Shown: positions 1-13,800 of the stretch, in pieces | How positions within the stretch are numbered: the stretch's first letter is position 1 | Layout: each line of letters begins with the position of its first letter | Assembly: GCA_006176705.1 (NCBI GenBank) | Contig: QRFJ01000293.1 | Location: forward strand, 1 to 64,000 | Length of the DNA: 64,000 nucleotides | Origin: Cocos nucifera | Taxonomy: Eukaryota > Streptophyta > Magnoliopsida > Arecales > Arecaceae | Direction: 5' to 3' | Translations under genes and position numbers: made by a program | Notes under the pieces: generated by a model | Database searches by the model: none | Told to the model about the DNA's origin: nothing | What the model saw: the letters and a program-made list of their open reading frames with translations, nothing else

Positions 1-719
1 CCTGCACCCATGTTGTTGACTAAGTTCTGATCTGAGGTGGGTCAATAAAATCCAAGCTAACCCAATCGCATTAGGTTAGTCATAATGGTTATGACTATGT
101 CAAGTCTAGTTTAATGAGACCTAAATCAAATCTTCCTAAGAAAGATTAAGTCTAAGATCTTCCACCTATTTGTAGTGTGCGGGGCTCTCTCCGAGGTTGA
201 CTGTTCTCGACTGGTTATATAGGGCTCAGTTGCACCGAGGAAGATGCAACTGATATCTATTTAGGCATTGGATTGCTATGGATTGGAGGATGAATTTGGG
301 CTTTCAATATTCCGGATATGGTGAGAGATCAATTAGGAATCCAATCTGTGCAAATGATGGATATCTGACCTTAACTAAGAAGCTGGATTCAATATTCCAG
401 GACATGGTGAGATTAATGAATTAGAGACCAAGTTAGGTTGCATCATGATTAGAGAATTCATTGAACAAGAGTTGTCAACTCATTTATTGGCTAAACCCAT
501 CACCAAAACTATTAGGTGAGGTGATGAGTAAGTCAGTGGGATTCGCACCACCCACTAAAATCAGTAATCATGAAGATTTTTTGCAATCTCTACAGTGGAA
601 GTGTAGGGAAACCAAGAAATAGAGGAGCTAATTTATTTAAAAATAAAAATTTCTAATATAAATTGGGTTTAAGTCCTTAATTATAATATCTAACTAGAAA
701 CTTTAACTCTCTAAGAAAA
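1..719 (+). other. Untranslated leader of element A (partial)
   Basis: No coding sequence. It aligns with the B leader from about 19340 to 20036, sharing blocks such as the one around 85-120 (B 19410-19450). It holds the same pair of similar segments ending in GGTGAGA (near 310-335 and 395-412) that B has near 19636 and 19710. Confidence 0.75.
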
Positions 720-1545
720 ATGTTACATCGAAACCACTAGCATGAATCCTGATTACCCATTAGACTGAACAGAACCAAATTATTAAGGAATTGGCTCCAG
801 AACTTCAAAATTGGGTTTTGGGTTTTGAGAAGTTAACTCATGTATTGGATCAGGACCCCTCCCCACCTTACCAGCTCGTCATGAGCCGTTGAATAAGAGA
901 GCATCTTCTAGATAAGTGACAGACGATGATAATAAAGGCCAGATACTACATGTTGGGCTTAAATATCTAATGAACTCCAGTACCTAACATGAAGATAATC
1001 AGGACTGCTCGCCAAATGTGTGCTCCACCTATAGGAGACGGTTTAGTGAACAGAAGTCGCGCAGCCAAGTATCAAGTCAACTAAATGACCGTTCAGGTAA
1101 GATGCGTTGATGGGCAGTCAGCCAAGATCATTGTCTGATGATTGATCAAGATGGACTTGGAAGAGCTTGAGAAGCTCAAGAGTGAGGTGGACTTGGATCT
1201 TAACAGAAATGATATAAATTCTAACAATCTCTTGACTGATGCATATGGGTTTTCATCATGAACTACCAATATGCATAAATTTCAAAACTCCTTGGCCGAA
1301 TCTTATGACAGCTGGTTACCGCTGAGCTTTCCATGAAAGATCTAAAGGCTCAATGTACTTGCTATGGAATGGACTTCTTCAGAGAAAGTCTCTTGAAAAA
1401 AAGAAGAAGTTCTATGAAAAAGCAGAAGGTGGAAGAGGAAAGAAGAAAAAGACAAAGCTCGAATGAAGAAGGCCGCTGACAAAGGAAAGTTTTTCATTGC
1501 AACAATGATAGCGCCACGGAAGCGAAACTATCCACTATACCTGAG
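720..1545 (+). pseudogene. Copia gag pseudogene (element A)
   Basis: Gag would form the virus-like particle that packages retrotransposon RNA. The start is placed at 720 because it matches the ATG of B at 20037 after the same AGAAAAATG-type context. The segment carries recognisable gag sequence: the region near 900-1060 matches the B residues around EKWIDEDNKARYYMLG, and a degraded zinc knuckle lies near 1488-1535. Frameshifts and stops occur every few tens of codons, and no frame is open beyond short stretches. It is a dead copy, identified by alignment to B and not by an intact ORF. Confidence 0.8.
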
Positions 1546-4500
1546 CCATCCTAACAGAAGAAGGAGGTAGTTCCTTTCATAGAGATAGCTCGTTTATTGA
1601 TCTAACCTTACAGATTTGCTTCTGGCATCCAGTTGGATGCTTGACTTTGGTTTTAGTGCTCACTTGTTGCACTTCTATGCAAGGGTCTTGAGGATAGCAG
1701 GAGCGCTGAGGATGGTTGAGATGATCCTACACGTTGGAAATGAAGTATAGTTGCTCTATGGGCGTTGGAAACATTTCTCTTCGACTACCATCTAGTTAGA
1801 CTTAGTATTAAAAGACTGTTATTATAGTTACTACAAAGCAAGTAGGAATTGATTTTTGTTTCTTTGCCTTGCATTAAAAGGCTTATGTAATTAGTTTTTT
1901 ATAAAAGGACCATTATAACAATTCTTTTAATGAAAGAAATAAAATTGCAAGGTGGTTTCCCTTATTAAACGGTCTTTATTAAGTTTACAGTTGATGTATC
2001 TATTTAATTTGAGCAAAAATGTGAATGCCATTAAAATCAAAATATCCTAGGAATAGTCCTAATGATAAGGTATTTAATGCACCTAAGATTAAGGTCTATA
2101 TAGAGAACATAGGGTTAACCATAATTGGAGAAATCGGGCTATTTAGTCGTTGATCTGAGTCATATACAATTCTGTGAATCCTACTTCTCATGGGCAAAAT
2201 AACAAAGCTCCCTTTTGTAGGACATGGGGAAAGGGCCATGGATCTTCTTGCCCTAGTACATACTGATGTATGCGGTTCATTTGATGTGTCGGCTAGAGGC
2301 AACTTAGTCTACTTCATAATCTTTATCGATGATTTATCTAGGTATGGGTATGTGTATCTTATGAGATACAAGTCTGAAGCATTTAAAAAGTTCAAAGAAT
2401 TCAGACATGCAGTAGAAAAGCAAATTGGAAAACTTATTAAGATTCTTCGATCAGATCGAGGAGGTGAATACCTTAGTCGGAAATTCTTGGACTATCTCAA
2501 GAAAAATGGCATAGTCTCTCAATGGACTCCACCATGGATACCTCAACTCAACGGGATTTTAGAATGGAGAAACTGGATCCTATTAGATATGGTCCGATCC
2601 ATGATGAGCTTCACAGGCCTTCCTAATTTTGTTTGGGGATACTGTTTGTTAACTGCAATATACTTACTGAATAGGATTCCTTCTAAAACCATTCCTATCA
2701 CACCATATGAGATATGGCATGGTAAGAAACCAAGTCTAAGTCATCTCAGAATTTGAGGTTATCTGGCTCATGTCAAAAGACAACAAATGGACAAATTAGA
2801 CTTTAGGTCCTTTAGAGCTCGATTCATAGGATATCCTAAAGAGTCATTAGGATATTATTTCTACATTCCAGAAGATTACAATATGATTATGAATTGACAT
2901 GCCATTTTTCTTGAAAAATAGCTTATTCAAGATGGCAGCATTGGAAAGCAGATCAAGCTCGAAGAGAAAGTCTCACAAGAGTAATGAGCTAAGGACCAAA
3001 TGGAACCAAATTAGGTTAAGCCAATCCATACACTACCTCCTCCATCTCGTAGATCGAAAAGGATTTTCCATCCCCTTGAGAGGTACTTGGGTACTATTTC
3101 AGAGGATGTAGAGAAAATATTTTTCGTAGGTAATGGGGTTCATGGTGATGATCCCAAAATCTATAATGAGGTGATATCAGATATCGACTCTGAGAAATGA
3201 TTAAAGGTAATGAAGTCAGAAATTGATTCGATGCACTCAAACTAAGTCTGGACCTTGGTAGATCCACCAGAAGGTATAGTACCTATTGGGTGTAAATAGA
3301 TCTATAAGAGAAAGATTGGCGTAGATGGGAATGTAGAGACATTCAAGGCTAGATTAGTAGCAAAAGGTTATAGTCAACGTGCAAAGGCATTGACTATCAG
3401 GATACCTTTTCACCAGTAGCTATGCTAAAATCCATCCGCACATTGCTTGCTATTGCAGCCTATTTCGATTATGAAATATGGCAAATGGATGTGAAAACAG
3501 CATTCTTAAATGGATATCTTGAGGAAAATATCTATATGGAACAGCCACTAGGTTTCACATCCAGTGATGATGATCACAAGGTATGCAAGCTGCAAAGGTC
3601 CATATATGGACTTAAGCAAGCATCTCGGAGCTGAAATACTCATTTTAATGATGTGATCAAAATATTTGATTTCATCAAGAATGAGGAGGAGCCATGTGTC
3701 TTCAAAAAGGTCAATGGAAGCGCTGTTGTCTTTCTTATATTGTATGTGGATGACACACTCCTTATTGGGAATGATATTCCCATGTTGACCATAGTTAAAA
3801 TGTGGTTATCTAAAGAATTCTCCATGAAAGACCTTAGAGAAGCATGCTTTATTCTGGGAATTAAGATCTATAGCGATAGGTCGAATAGGATGCTAGGACT
3901 TTCATAGAAGATGTACATAGAGGAAGTACTAAAGAGCTTTAGTATGGAAAACTCTAAGAGAGGTTTAGTACCCTTCAGGCATGGCATTCATCTTTCCAAG
4001 AAGATGTGCCCTAGCATACCTGAGGAAATAGAATGCATGAGCAAGATCCCTTATACTTCAGCAATAGGGAGCCTCATGTATCCCATGTTATGTACACGAC
4101 CTGATATAGCTCATGTCGTGTGTGTCACGAGCAGATATCAGTCGAATCTAAGTGAAGAACACTAGACTTTTATGAAATGTATCCTTAAGTACTTAAGAAG
4201 AACTAAGGATATGTTACTGGTCTTTGGCAATGGAGAACTCCAAGTCCAGGGGTATATAGACTCGAACTTTATGACCGATGTAGATGATCGAAAGTCAACA
4301 TTTGAAAGTCTATTTTTGTGCAATGGTGGAGTTGTCAGTTGAAAAATTTTTAAGTAGACAGTGATAGCAGATTCCACCATGGAAGCAGAATATATCGCTG
4401 TGTCAGAAGCTGCAAAGGAGGCATTCTGGTATAAGAAGTTTGCCATGGAGATCAGAGTGATGCCATTCCTTTATACTGCGATAATAATGGTGCCATATCC

Positions 4501-4713
4501 CTTGCTAAGGAGTCAAGGTCTCATCAGAAATCTAAGTACATCGAGCGGCAATACCACCTCATCCATGATTATCTCGAGAAGGGTTACGTCGAGGTCAAGA
4601 GAGTCGACTCCGCAGATAATGCGATGGATCCGCTTACAAAGCCATTGGACCAGCAGAAGATCGATGCCTACCTTGAGAAGATGGGACTTAGATTTGTAGC
4701 CAAATTGGTTTTA
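1546..4713 (+). pseudogene. Copia pol pseudogene: protease, integrase, RT, RNase H (element A)
   Basis: Pol normally matures the particle proteins, copies the RNA and integrates the cDNA. Blocks in copia order are visible. The protease is near 1632-1660, with the active-site motif read as LDFG instead of LDSG. The integrase core is at 2190-2756 (HTDVCG, IDDLSRYGYVYL, RSDRGGEYLS). The RT is at about 3120-4165 with LYVDD near 3738-3754, and RNase H at about 4250-4713 with TMEAEYIAVSEAAKEAFWYK. Breaks include stops near 2754, 2897, 3198, 3634 and 3907. Order PR-INT-RT-RH establishes Ty1/copia. The stop just upstream of the polypurine tract matches that of B. Confidence 0.92.
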
Positions 4714-4728
4714 GGTCAAGTGGAAGTT

Positions 4729-7012
4729 TGTTAGATATGTGTGCCCTAGAAGCCATAATTAGCTGACACTTGTAATATACTTCTAAGGGCAAAATTATAA
4801 TTTTAACTATAAATAATAAAATGGATTATGTTCTATCACATATGTGTATTTAGTGTTTGTCATACATCCCTTGAGTTAATGGTAATGATAATTCTTATTT
4901 TCAAGAGTTGAAAATTTAAGACAATAATTTTCATTATTAACTCATAAAATGCTCCGACCATAGGATCATCATTAGGATGGAGATTGATCTGGAAGGTTAG
5001 GGTACAATCGCTTCTTTAATAGTAGATGAGTCTTGAGTCTACGGTGTAGAGATACCGAAGCGAGAACACAGATACTCGTTAGAGAATGAGGGCACTGAGC
5101 GAGACCACCTCAAGTAGTCATAAGGAAGTCTACCTTCTCATCAATGACTGACTCGAAGCTGCAGTAGTGTGTCTGGTTCTTTGACCTAAGGTGCATCGGT
5201 AGTTCACCTTGAGGGTGTTATAGTTTGACTACACCATGACTCGGTCTCTTAGCCATTCGAAACCCTGAGGTATATGTTGGCTATAGCATGTTCATTGTAG
5301 GAATTGGATTGCACCAAGATGGAATCTATCTACCTTGGTGGATGAGGTGCAGCTTATGATGATCATGAGAATCAAGTCCATAAGCCCATGGCCATGGCAG
5401 AGAGTGAAATAAAAGAAAGAGTTTCTATTAAGGTCTTCACATCGAACTTGAATCGAATGATTAAATCATATGATAGAAATTAGGGTTTGACAAGTTCACC
5501 TTAATCCTAATCTTATCGGGGCTCAAGATAGAAGAACTTAATCACACAAGTAGCTGCATCGAGAGGTTCATTTTCAATTTTGATGGGTTGCCACCATATA
5601 CTGCTAGGTGTCACTAATGGATTTTGGAAGTAATTAGAATAATTTAGATAATCGATCATTCTAGTTGTCTGAATCAGAAGAGTTCTGATCAATCGAAAGG
5701 AGTTTTGATGATGTCGATGATAGAGATCATGACATATCCCATTACCATACAGAACTGAACCTAACTAGGTCACACAAACAAGGGTTTGAATTTGGATATC
5801 ATCAATTGGACTAACCCAGTTCAATTGATTTGAATTAGATTCAATTAGATTCAAGGAAATCATGCTAGCACACGATTGAACCTAACATTCTCCTTTCTCT
5901 ATCATTAAAAGTTATCTCGATTGAGCCAAATGTGTTTGTACTCACTCAGGTACCTTTATCTGGTCTGACTGGAGCTTGTCCAGGTTAGAAAAGGATTGTC
6001 TTAATTTATAAGATAAATTTAAGACAACACCTGCCATTTTTCATCACCTACTAATTCTTGTTCTTTGACTTTGGTCAAACGTTGACCTTTGACCCTTGGA
6101 CATCTATCCATGTGTCATGCACATAATGGAGAACAGATAGGGGCTTGTCCCCTTTCTAAAAATTAGAAAGGAGGGGGTGCATGCCTAGGATGGCGTGCGC
6201 CCATGGATAGGGATGCCTAGAGTCCCATACAGATGGGACTCCAGGTTGCTTCTTAGATTCAAACTAGGTAACTCTCACCTATAGACTTTGACCAGTCTTA
6301 GATGCCACCTTAGGATGAATTTATGGGTCTCTCATTTGATTGGATCAGGTGATGTCATCCCACCAATCAGATTTAGATCTGATTAAATGAAGCAACATGA
6401 TTGGCCGAGGTGATGTGGCACTGCATGGCGCAGCAGGGTCTATATAGAGATCTATCTACGCCCACTTTTCAGGAACTTCTCTCCTAGCCACGCCCCAAGG
6501 CTATCCCTCTTCCTTCGCCATGCCACCTTTAGGCCATCTCTCTCCTCTCCATGCTCAAGGATAGTTGGACTTCAGATTAGTGCGATTCAGGCAAGAAAAG
6601 ACTGACGAAAAAGAAAGAAGGCAGCATTGCTGCAGAGATGACTGCTGATCTTCGAAAGAAGTTTCGAAGATCCTCCAAATTACATCCAGATCTAATTTTT
6701 GAAGATCAAATAAATAAGAACAAGATCTCCAGATCTAGCCTGAGTGGATATCGGTAGAGGCCAAGCGCTTGCATGGCTAGATCCAGAACCTCAGGCAATC
6801 GGTAAGATCATCAATGGGTAATTGGATTACCCATATCAAGGTAAAACTAATTTAGATTTAATTTAATTTAATTTTTTTATTTATTAGATCACAAAATTAG
6901 ATCTAAAAAATATTAAATCTGATTAGAATCTAAAAGAAAATTTTTGAAATATGCCTCTCAATCCAATCAGATCTGAACAAACCTGACTCCGAAAAATTAG
7001 GATTTTCCTTCA
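4729..7012 (+). repeat. 3' LTR of copia element A (family P)
   Basis: A 2284-bp LTR beginning TGTTAGATATGTGTGCCC and ending ATTTTCCTTCA, with canonical TG/CA ends. It matches the B 3' LTR (24006-26298) throughout. It is preceded by a purine-rich tract near 4716-4728. A TATA-like TATATAGA is at 6441-6448, a W-box cluster (four TTGAC/GTCAA cores) at 6065-6093, and a perfect GAGTCCCAT/ATGGGACTC dyad at 6220-6241. Immediately right of 7012 the X leader begins, so A is inserted in X. The other target-site copy is off-window. Confidence 0.93.
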
Positions 7013-8110
7013 GGTCTGCCAAAGCTTGCCTTAGATACTATCATAAATGGCCAGGTATGCAGGCTGCCAATTAAAGACCATCGATCTGGTTTATCTTAGA
7101 TACTAACTACTTTAATTAGTCTTAATTAGATCAACCTAATAGTACATGCTAGACCACATAGCTAAGAATCAAGTCCAACTTGGATCTCGTTAAAGATATG
7201 AACTTGACTAACTACAACTATTATAATTGATCTAGAGAATCCTTGACCTAATCTAAGATAATAATTGATTAAATTTAGTCAATTCTCTAATTAAGTCCAT
7301 TCTTTAATCTAACCCTAGGTCTAACCTAATTAATGGACCTAATCTCCACTAACCGATTTAACCCAATGTATTATGATTTGTGTCTTAGAATATTTAATTC
7401 GTAATCCTAGATCCTAATTAAATAACTTCTTAATTATTAATTAAATTTTGGGCTGAGGGTTGGGGTTTGACTTTTTAAAAATAATTTTTAAATTTGTAAA
7501 ATATTTTTACAACATGGTTCTACCAACTAAGTTACATGTTTGATTCATAATCAATATGCAAGTAAGATAAGCATGAAACTACTTTAGATGTAATCTAAAC
7601 AGGTTCATGTAATTGAAACATTTTCAATTCCAATCAATCATACATTACATTAGATCAAATCTAAAACTTTTATGATAACTAAAATTAGATTAAAATATTT
7701 TTAATCAAAAAATAAAATTTTTTAGATTTAATCTAAAATTTTATGATCAATATTTTAGATCAGCACGTAAAAGAACAACCTCTCCACTATAAGGGATAAA
7801 CCTTACAGCAGGACAACCATATAATCAGTCCGTGCAACCTAAAACTTATATTTTTAGATCAAAAATCTTTTTAAATCTAATAAATCATAAATAAGATCAT
7901 ATCATATCTAACAAATTTATGATAAGAAATAGATCTACATGAACTTGGACAATCTCTCCACTGTAAGGGATAAACCTTATAGTAGGACAACCTTATATCA
8001 GTTCGTGTGATTAAAATTTTTAATTTTAAATTTAATAATTAGATTATAAATTAGATATAATTTAAAAAATAATCTAAACATGCACATATAATCATATAAT
8101 AATCAACTAG
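7013..8110 (-). other. Leader of element X, left copy (partial)
   Basis: Noncoding, AT-rich. It aligns to the right leader in two parts: 7013-7223 with 15461-15681 and 7224-8110 with 47445-48320. It contains two related ~160-bp units, each with a TAAGG-6 nt-CCTTA hairpin (7790-7835 and 7952-8007). Its upstream part is cut by element A. Confidence 0.85.
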
Positions 8111-8124
8111 TTTCTAATACGAAT
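8111..8124 (-). other. Primer binding site of X, left copy (decayed)
   Basis: On the minus strand this reads ATTCGTATTAGAAA, against ATTGGTATCAGAAA at 48320-48333. It matches the 3' end of initiator tRNA-Met in part. It directly abuts the LTR start at 8125. Confidence 0.7.
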
Positions 8125-10612
8125 TGAAGGAACCGGATCTAGGATTTCATAGCTAGATCTTGAAATCTTTTTAAGATTAGATAGCAAAAGACTAAAATAA
8201 ATTAAAATTTATTCATAAAAAGTAGAGAACACCTAGATCTAAGAATCTATTATATAATTATAGTGTGAGAATAAATCAAAAAGTTAAAAAATATAAGTAG
8301 AAAAAATATATTGATCATATCAACATGCATCTATACTACATCTAACATAAGTATGTAATAACAGATCAGATTTATATTATCTATGCAAGTTAGATATTTT
8401 AACTTGCTAATCTAGTCTCGAGGATGATGCTTTGAGCCACACATATATCCAGCTTCTAAGAGATGTCCACACGAGCCCACGAATCCCGATTAAAATTTCT
8501 ATGCAAGAAATCAGTACAGTATGCTAGTACTGTGGTGATCCTTCTTCGACACTGTGCTTTCTTCTTCCAGATTTAGACTTCTTCAAAGAATAAAAGGAAG
8601 AGGAGAGATTTTAAATCTGAGACACTCTTAAATAATCTCAAAAGGAGGAAGAGAAGAGAAGAATAAAGCAACCCTAGAAGAAGACCCTCTTCTTCTTCAC
8701 TATTCTCTATCCTAGACACCTAGATTAGTATCTATGAAAGTCCAACACCCAAGAGGTCTCTCGCTCTGGTATTCACACACCCGAAAGCACTCTCCAAGAT
8801 CTAGAATTTATCCAAAAATTAGCCAAAAATTTATCCTATATAATGAGATATAGAGGAGTCCTTATTGAGTCAAATTCTTAGACTGGAAAAGAATAAATAT
8901 GGCAGGTTGTTGGAGCGCCCAACACTTGGGCACTCCCTCCTTTGTTTTTGGCATGGACCACCTCCAATTGTCTCACAAAACTTCTTCTTTTCCACTAAAA
9001 AAAATAGATGGAAAGTAGGAAGAGGAGGGTGGCAAGCATGGGAGGAGTTTTAGTTTCCTAAAACTCTATTCAAAGGTAATTCAAATCAAATTCAAACTTC
9101 CTACTTTTGATTCGGTCCATAACTAACTGCCATATGAGAAAGAGAGGAGAGGAGTAGGCATGTGTGAAGATCAAGGAGAGAGGAGATTTGTCACACAAAA
9201 TAGAGAGAGTGGGCAAGGGGAGGCATTGGGTGTAGGTGGCGCAAGCAAGATGGATCCTAGTCTTACTAGGATTCCATATTTAACTTGGTCAAATATGGTT
9301 TCCCAAACCAAATCAAATCAGAATTAACTCAACCCAATTAAGTTAGGCCCTAATCTAATTAAGAAATTAATTAAATTAGATTAAATTTAATTTAATTTTA
9401 ATTTAACTTTTTAATTAAATTAGAAAATTAGATTGACCCAAGTCCTTGTTGAATTAGGACTAGTTCTTCCTTGCACTTGGCTTATCCAATAAATCAATTG
9501 GACTTAATCCAATCAAGCTCAAATCAAATTTAATTAAATTATATTTAATTAGACTTAATCTCAATCTTCTAGCTTAATCAAATTAAGCCAATTAGCAATC
9601 AATTTGCTAATCGATCTTCTTGCAACAATTGCACTAGGGTAAATATCAATCTATTGATCGTTTAACCTTAGAATGATTCTCAATCATTGATCCGATCGGA
9701 TTGTGAACTCTAATATGTGTGACCCCATAGATTTGAAGCTAAGCCAATACCATAGAAATAGATTTTTATATCAATCAAAATGTCCATCTAGCAATGGTAT
9801 CCAATGGTCGGATAGGTCAAATTTGTAGAACAACAACCTTAGAACCCATGTGGATATAGTTTCCATATAATTCATCCTTTGGACCAAAATGCTCATAGGA
9901 CACTTAGAGTTAAACTATCAACTCTAATCAGACTGTCCACATTATATTTTAAAATACCAAATCCATCTCATAGATTATCCTGGCCAAAGTTTTGCTATAT
10001 TAAAATACAGTGATACATTCTTCTCTAACTCTTGGAGTGGTCAATTCCATCTTGATCACGCACCGACTTTGCAAGTACTTGACTATGCCCAGAAGCCTTC
10101 CATTATTGAATTAAAAAATTAGTTAGTCTAGTACCAAATCATAGTGAGTTGCTTGCAAGCCATTGAGGTGATTTCATATCTAAGGGATACTTATACCTAT
10201 ATCCCTTCAGAAACATTCTCGATAATAGAATGCTCTAGAGTTGGTCATGTTCAGTGATGTTGTATCCCTACATCTCACCTATATATCATATCAGTGTCTC
10301 TACACTCCTTAGTTAAGAGGATAACTAACCTATATGGCATACAGTAACCTATGCTTGATAGATGCTGTCGTCCTTATTAACAACCTATCATTTGATCGTG
10401 AAAAGTTTTAAGGACTAGTTAATAAATACTCTCTTTATTGAACTTAAAATGTCCTAAGGACTTCGTCACAATAATGAAGTTCGTAAGAAGATGAAAAACT
10501 TATGATAAAGAATATCAAAAATATAATTTATTAATTAATAAATTAATTATATGTACAATATAGCTCAACCATCAACAGGCTAATGATTGACTTTAAGATA
10601 CATTTTTCATTA
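8125..10612 (-). repeat. LTR of copia element X (left, full length)
   Basis: A 2488-bp LTR in minus orientation. Its left boundary is fixed by the adjacent primer site and by co-linearity with the right LTR starting at 48334. Its right boundary comes from alignment with the D LTR start (55879), where AAAGTCAATCAT is shared just inside the end. The outer dinucleotide at the right end is mutated. The short ORF at 8865-9053 is inside this LTR and has no family resemblance, so I do not call it a gene. Confidence 0.82.
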
Positions 10613-10627
10613 ACTCCGACTTGTCCT
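10613..10627 (-). other. Polypurine tract region of X
   Basis: On the minus strand the stretch reads AGGACAAGTCGGAGT, the position and composition of the plus-strand DNA primer (compare GGACAAGTGGGAGA in B). One pyrimidine interrupts it. Confidence 0.6.
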
Positions 10628-13600
10628 AAAGCCACTCAGCATAATATTTAATACCCATCTTCAACTTATAATTGTCGAACTTCTTTATCCCCAGGACTTT
10701 AGTGAAGGGATCAGCCAAATTCTCCTTTTCGTTGATCTTCTGAAGGTCAATGTCACCTCGATCCATAATCTTCCAAACCAGGTAGAAGCGGTGCAAAATA
10801 TGCTTCATTCTTTGGTGTGCCTTTAGTACCTTCGCCTGGCTATGGCACCAGTGTTGTCGTAGTAGAGTAGGACAAGACCATTTAGGGAGAGTGCTACTTC
10901 GACCTTGGTGATAAACTTCCTCAACCACATAGCTTCCTTCGCGGCATCTAATGCTACGATGTACTCTACTTCATAGATAGAGTCTACCACAGTATGTTGC
11001 TTGGAACTCTTTCAGCATATAGCTCCACCATTCAGAGTAAAGATATATCTCGACATGCTTTTACCATCATCATGGTCAGATTGATAGCTAAAGTCTATAA
11101 ACTCCATAAGTTTGAAATCTGACTCATCATAAACCAACCATTGGTGCTTAGTATTTCTCAAATACTTAAGGATGGCTTTAACCACTTTCCAGTGGTTTTC
11201 TTTAGGGTCAGAATGGTATCTACTCACTATTCCTAGTGAGTATGCCATGTCTGATCTCGTACATATCATGGCATACATAATAGATCCCATTGTCGAAGCA
11301 TATGGGATTCTACTCATATGCTCTCTTTCTTTAGGAGTTGTCGGACAATCGTTCTCTGAGAGAAAAATTTCATGGCCTATTAGAAGATAGCCCTTTTTGA
11401 AACTCTCCATGTTGAACCTCTTCAGTACAGTATCTATGTACGTTGACTGGGATAATCCAAGCATCCTTTTAGATCTATCCCTATAGATCTTCATCTCTAA
11501 GATGTAGGATGCTTCACCCAAGTCCTTCATGAAGAATTGAGATGACAACCAAACTTTTATTTCTTACAGTGTGGGAATATCATTTTCGATTAAAAGAATG
11601 TCATCCACATATAAGACAAGGAATACCACTATTGGATCATTTATCTATTTGTAAATACAGGGCTCTTCTCCATTCTTAATGAAGCCATACATTTTGATCA
11701 CCTTATCAAAATGCATGATCCAACTCTGAGATACCTGCTTTAATCCATAAATAGATCTTTGAAGCTTGCATACTTTGGACTCATCTATGGATGTGAATTC
11801 CTCAGGTTGTATCATATACACCTCTTCAGTCAGCTCTCCATCTAAGAAAGCTATTTTCATATCCATCTATCAGATTTCATAATCCACATGGATAGCTATC
11901 GCAAGCATTATTTGAATTGATTTAAGCATTGCCACAGGATAGAACATCTCATCATAGTTAATACCATAAAGTTGATGATATGCTTTGGTAGTTAGACGAG
12001 CTTTATAGATCTCTACCTTTCCATCTGCACCACTCTTCCTCTTGAAGACCTACTTACACCCAATGGGTTTAACCTCTTTGAGTGGGTCAACCAATGTCCA
12101 CACATTATTGATCTTCATGGACTTCATTTTGGATTTCATGGCCTTAAGCCATTTCTTAAAATTAGGTCTTTGCATAGCATCCATATAGGTGATCGAATCC
12201 TCATCATTCTCATCGAGTTTATGAAATCACCATCCTAGATCAAGAAATCATAGTATCTATCTGGGTGATATGATACTCTATCAGATCATCTTAATGGTGT
12301 AGGTACATTAGGCTCCAGATTTGATCTAATTAAATTTAACTTAGGTTCAGCTATAGGTGTCGATTTTTCTACCTATTGAACTTCATTAAGTTCAACCTTA
12401 GAGGCAACAGTTCTTTCATCAAGGAACTTCTTTTCCAAAAAGATTGTTTTAAGACTGACGAACATCTTTCGTTCATCAGTATGGTAGAAATAGTATACTT
12501 TGGTCTCTTTTGGATATCCTATAAATATATACTTGTCAGACCTAGATCCAAGTTTATCTGTAACTAATCTTTTGACATAAGTCGGGCACCGCCAAATCCT
12601 AAGATTTGAAAATGCTGGCTTATGTTTTGTCCATATCTTATATGGAGTCTTAACTATAGACTTACTTAGAATCCTATTTAACAAATAGCAAGCCGACTTG
12701 AGTGCATATCCCTAGAAGGATATCGACAAGCTGGCAAAATTAATCATGGATCGAACCATGTCCAATAGAGTTTGATTCCTCCTCTTAGACATACCATTAT
12801 ACTGTGGTATTCCTGGAGGAGTCTATTAGAAGAAAATTTCATTCTCTCCTAGATATGTAAGAAACTCACTGGAAATGTATTCCCCTCCTCAATCAGACTG
12901 AAGACTTTTAATACTCTTTCTAGTTTATTTTTCTACTTCACTTTAAAATCATTTGAATATTTTAAATGAATCTGACTTATGTTTTATCAGATAGACATAT
13001 CTATATCTGGATAGATCATCTATGAAAGTGATGAAGTAGAAATATCTACCTCTAGCACTTGTGCTCATTAGTCCACATACATTAGTATGTACCAGACCTA
13101 TAAGCTCAGTGGCTCTCTCATCTTTTTCAGTAAAAGATGACTTGATCATTTTACCAAGAAGACAGGATTCACAGATTGAAAGTGATTCATAATCACTTAC
13201 TTCGAGGATTCTCACTTGAGTCAACCTATTTATCCTATTCTTATTTATGTGACCTAGTCTATAGTGCCATAAGTAGATATTTAACATACTATCTAATCTA
13301 GGATGCTTGCCAGTTGAATAGACTACATTAACAAGTTGTGATAGCGTATACACATCACTATTCAAATGTCCATAAAAAATATAATACCATTCATAATGAT
13401 ATTACAAACTTAATTTTTTATTAAAATTTCATAATCATATTTGGTCAAAAGGTCTATAGAAAAGATATTTAAAAAGAAATTGGGATAAAAATGATTATCA
13501 TTAAGAACAATGGTATAGGACTCAAATGCAAGTTTCAAGATTCCTAAAGCTAGAACTGGAACTAGTCTTTCATCTCCAACGTTCAGGAACCTTTCATCTT

Positions 13601-13800
13601 ACTCGAATCTCCTACTGACTTACAACCGCTGCAATGAATTATAAATATGGTAAGGGCTATCGGTATCTAATACCTAGTTAGTAATATCACAAATACAAAA
13701 TTTGCAAGAAGTTATCATATAAATACCTTGTCCAACAACAGCTTGCCTCTTTCTTTAACTATTCAGATCCAGGGAGGTAATGTACTGAGGATAGTTCCTC
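10626..13800 (-). pseudogene. Copia pol pseudogene of element X
   Basis: Minus-strand pol in the copia order. The protease is near 13640-13700 (LDTDSPYHI). The pre-integrase HHCC and integrase core are at 12949-13365 (WHYRLGHINKNRINRL, CESCLLGKM, FIDDLSRYRYVYLI). An integrase C-terminal part is at 12373-12684, the RT at about 11550-12250 with LYVDD near 11600-11615, further RT/RNase H at 11012-11548, and the RNase H end at 10626-10928 (ENLADPFTK). Frames are broken repeatedly: a stop falls inside the SD-GGEY integrase motif near 12890, and there are shifts near 11550, 11640, 11870, 12690 and 13370. It would encode the enzymes that copy and integrate the element if intact. Confidence 0.92.

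Larger units (their letters stand above)
1..4728 (+). mobile_element. Ty1/copia element A (family P), internal region, 5' end outside window
   Basis: Decayed copia retrotransposon. Its sequence follows element B (19340-24005) step by step from the leader through gag, protease, integrase, reverse transcriptase and RNase H, and it ends at a TGTTAGATATG LTR start at 4729. Position 1 corresponds to about 19340 in B, so the primer site and 5' LTR lie left of the window. Many small indels and stops separate the reading frames, so it cannot encode a polyprotein. It looks older than B, because both its coding and LTR sequences differ more from the other copies. Confidence 0.93.

Noticed and set aside
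8865..9053. 62-codon ORF in the X LTR
   Set aside because: Not conserved as a frame in the right LTR copy (around 49075-49260) and without motifs.
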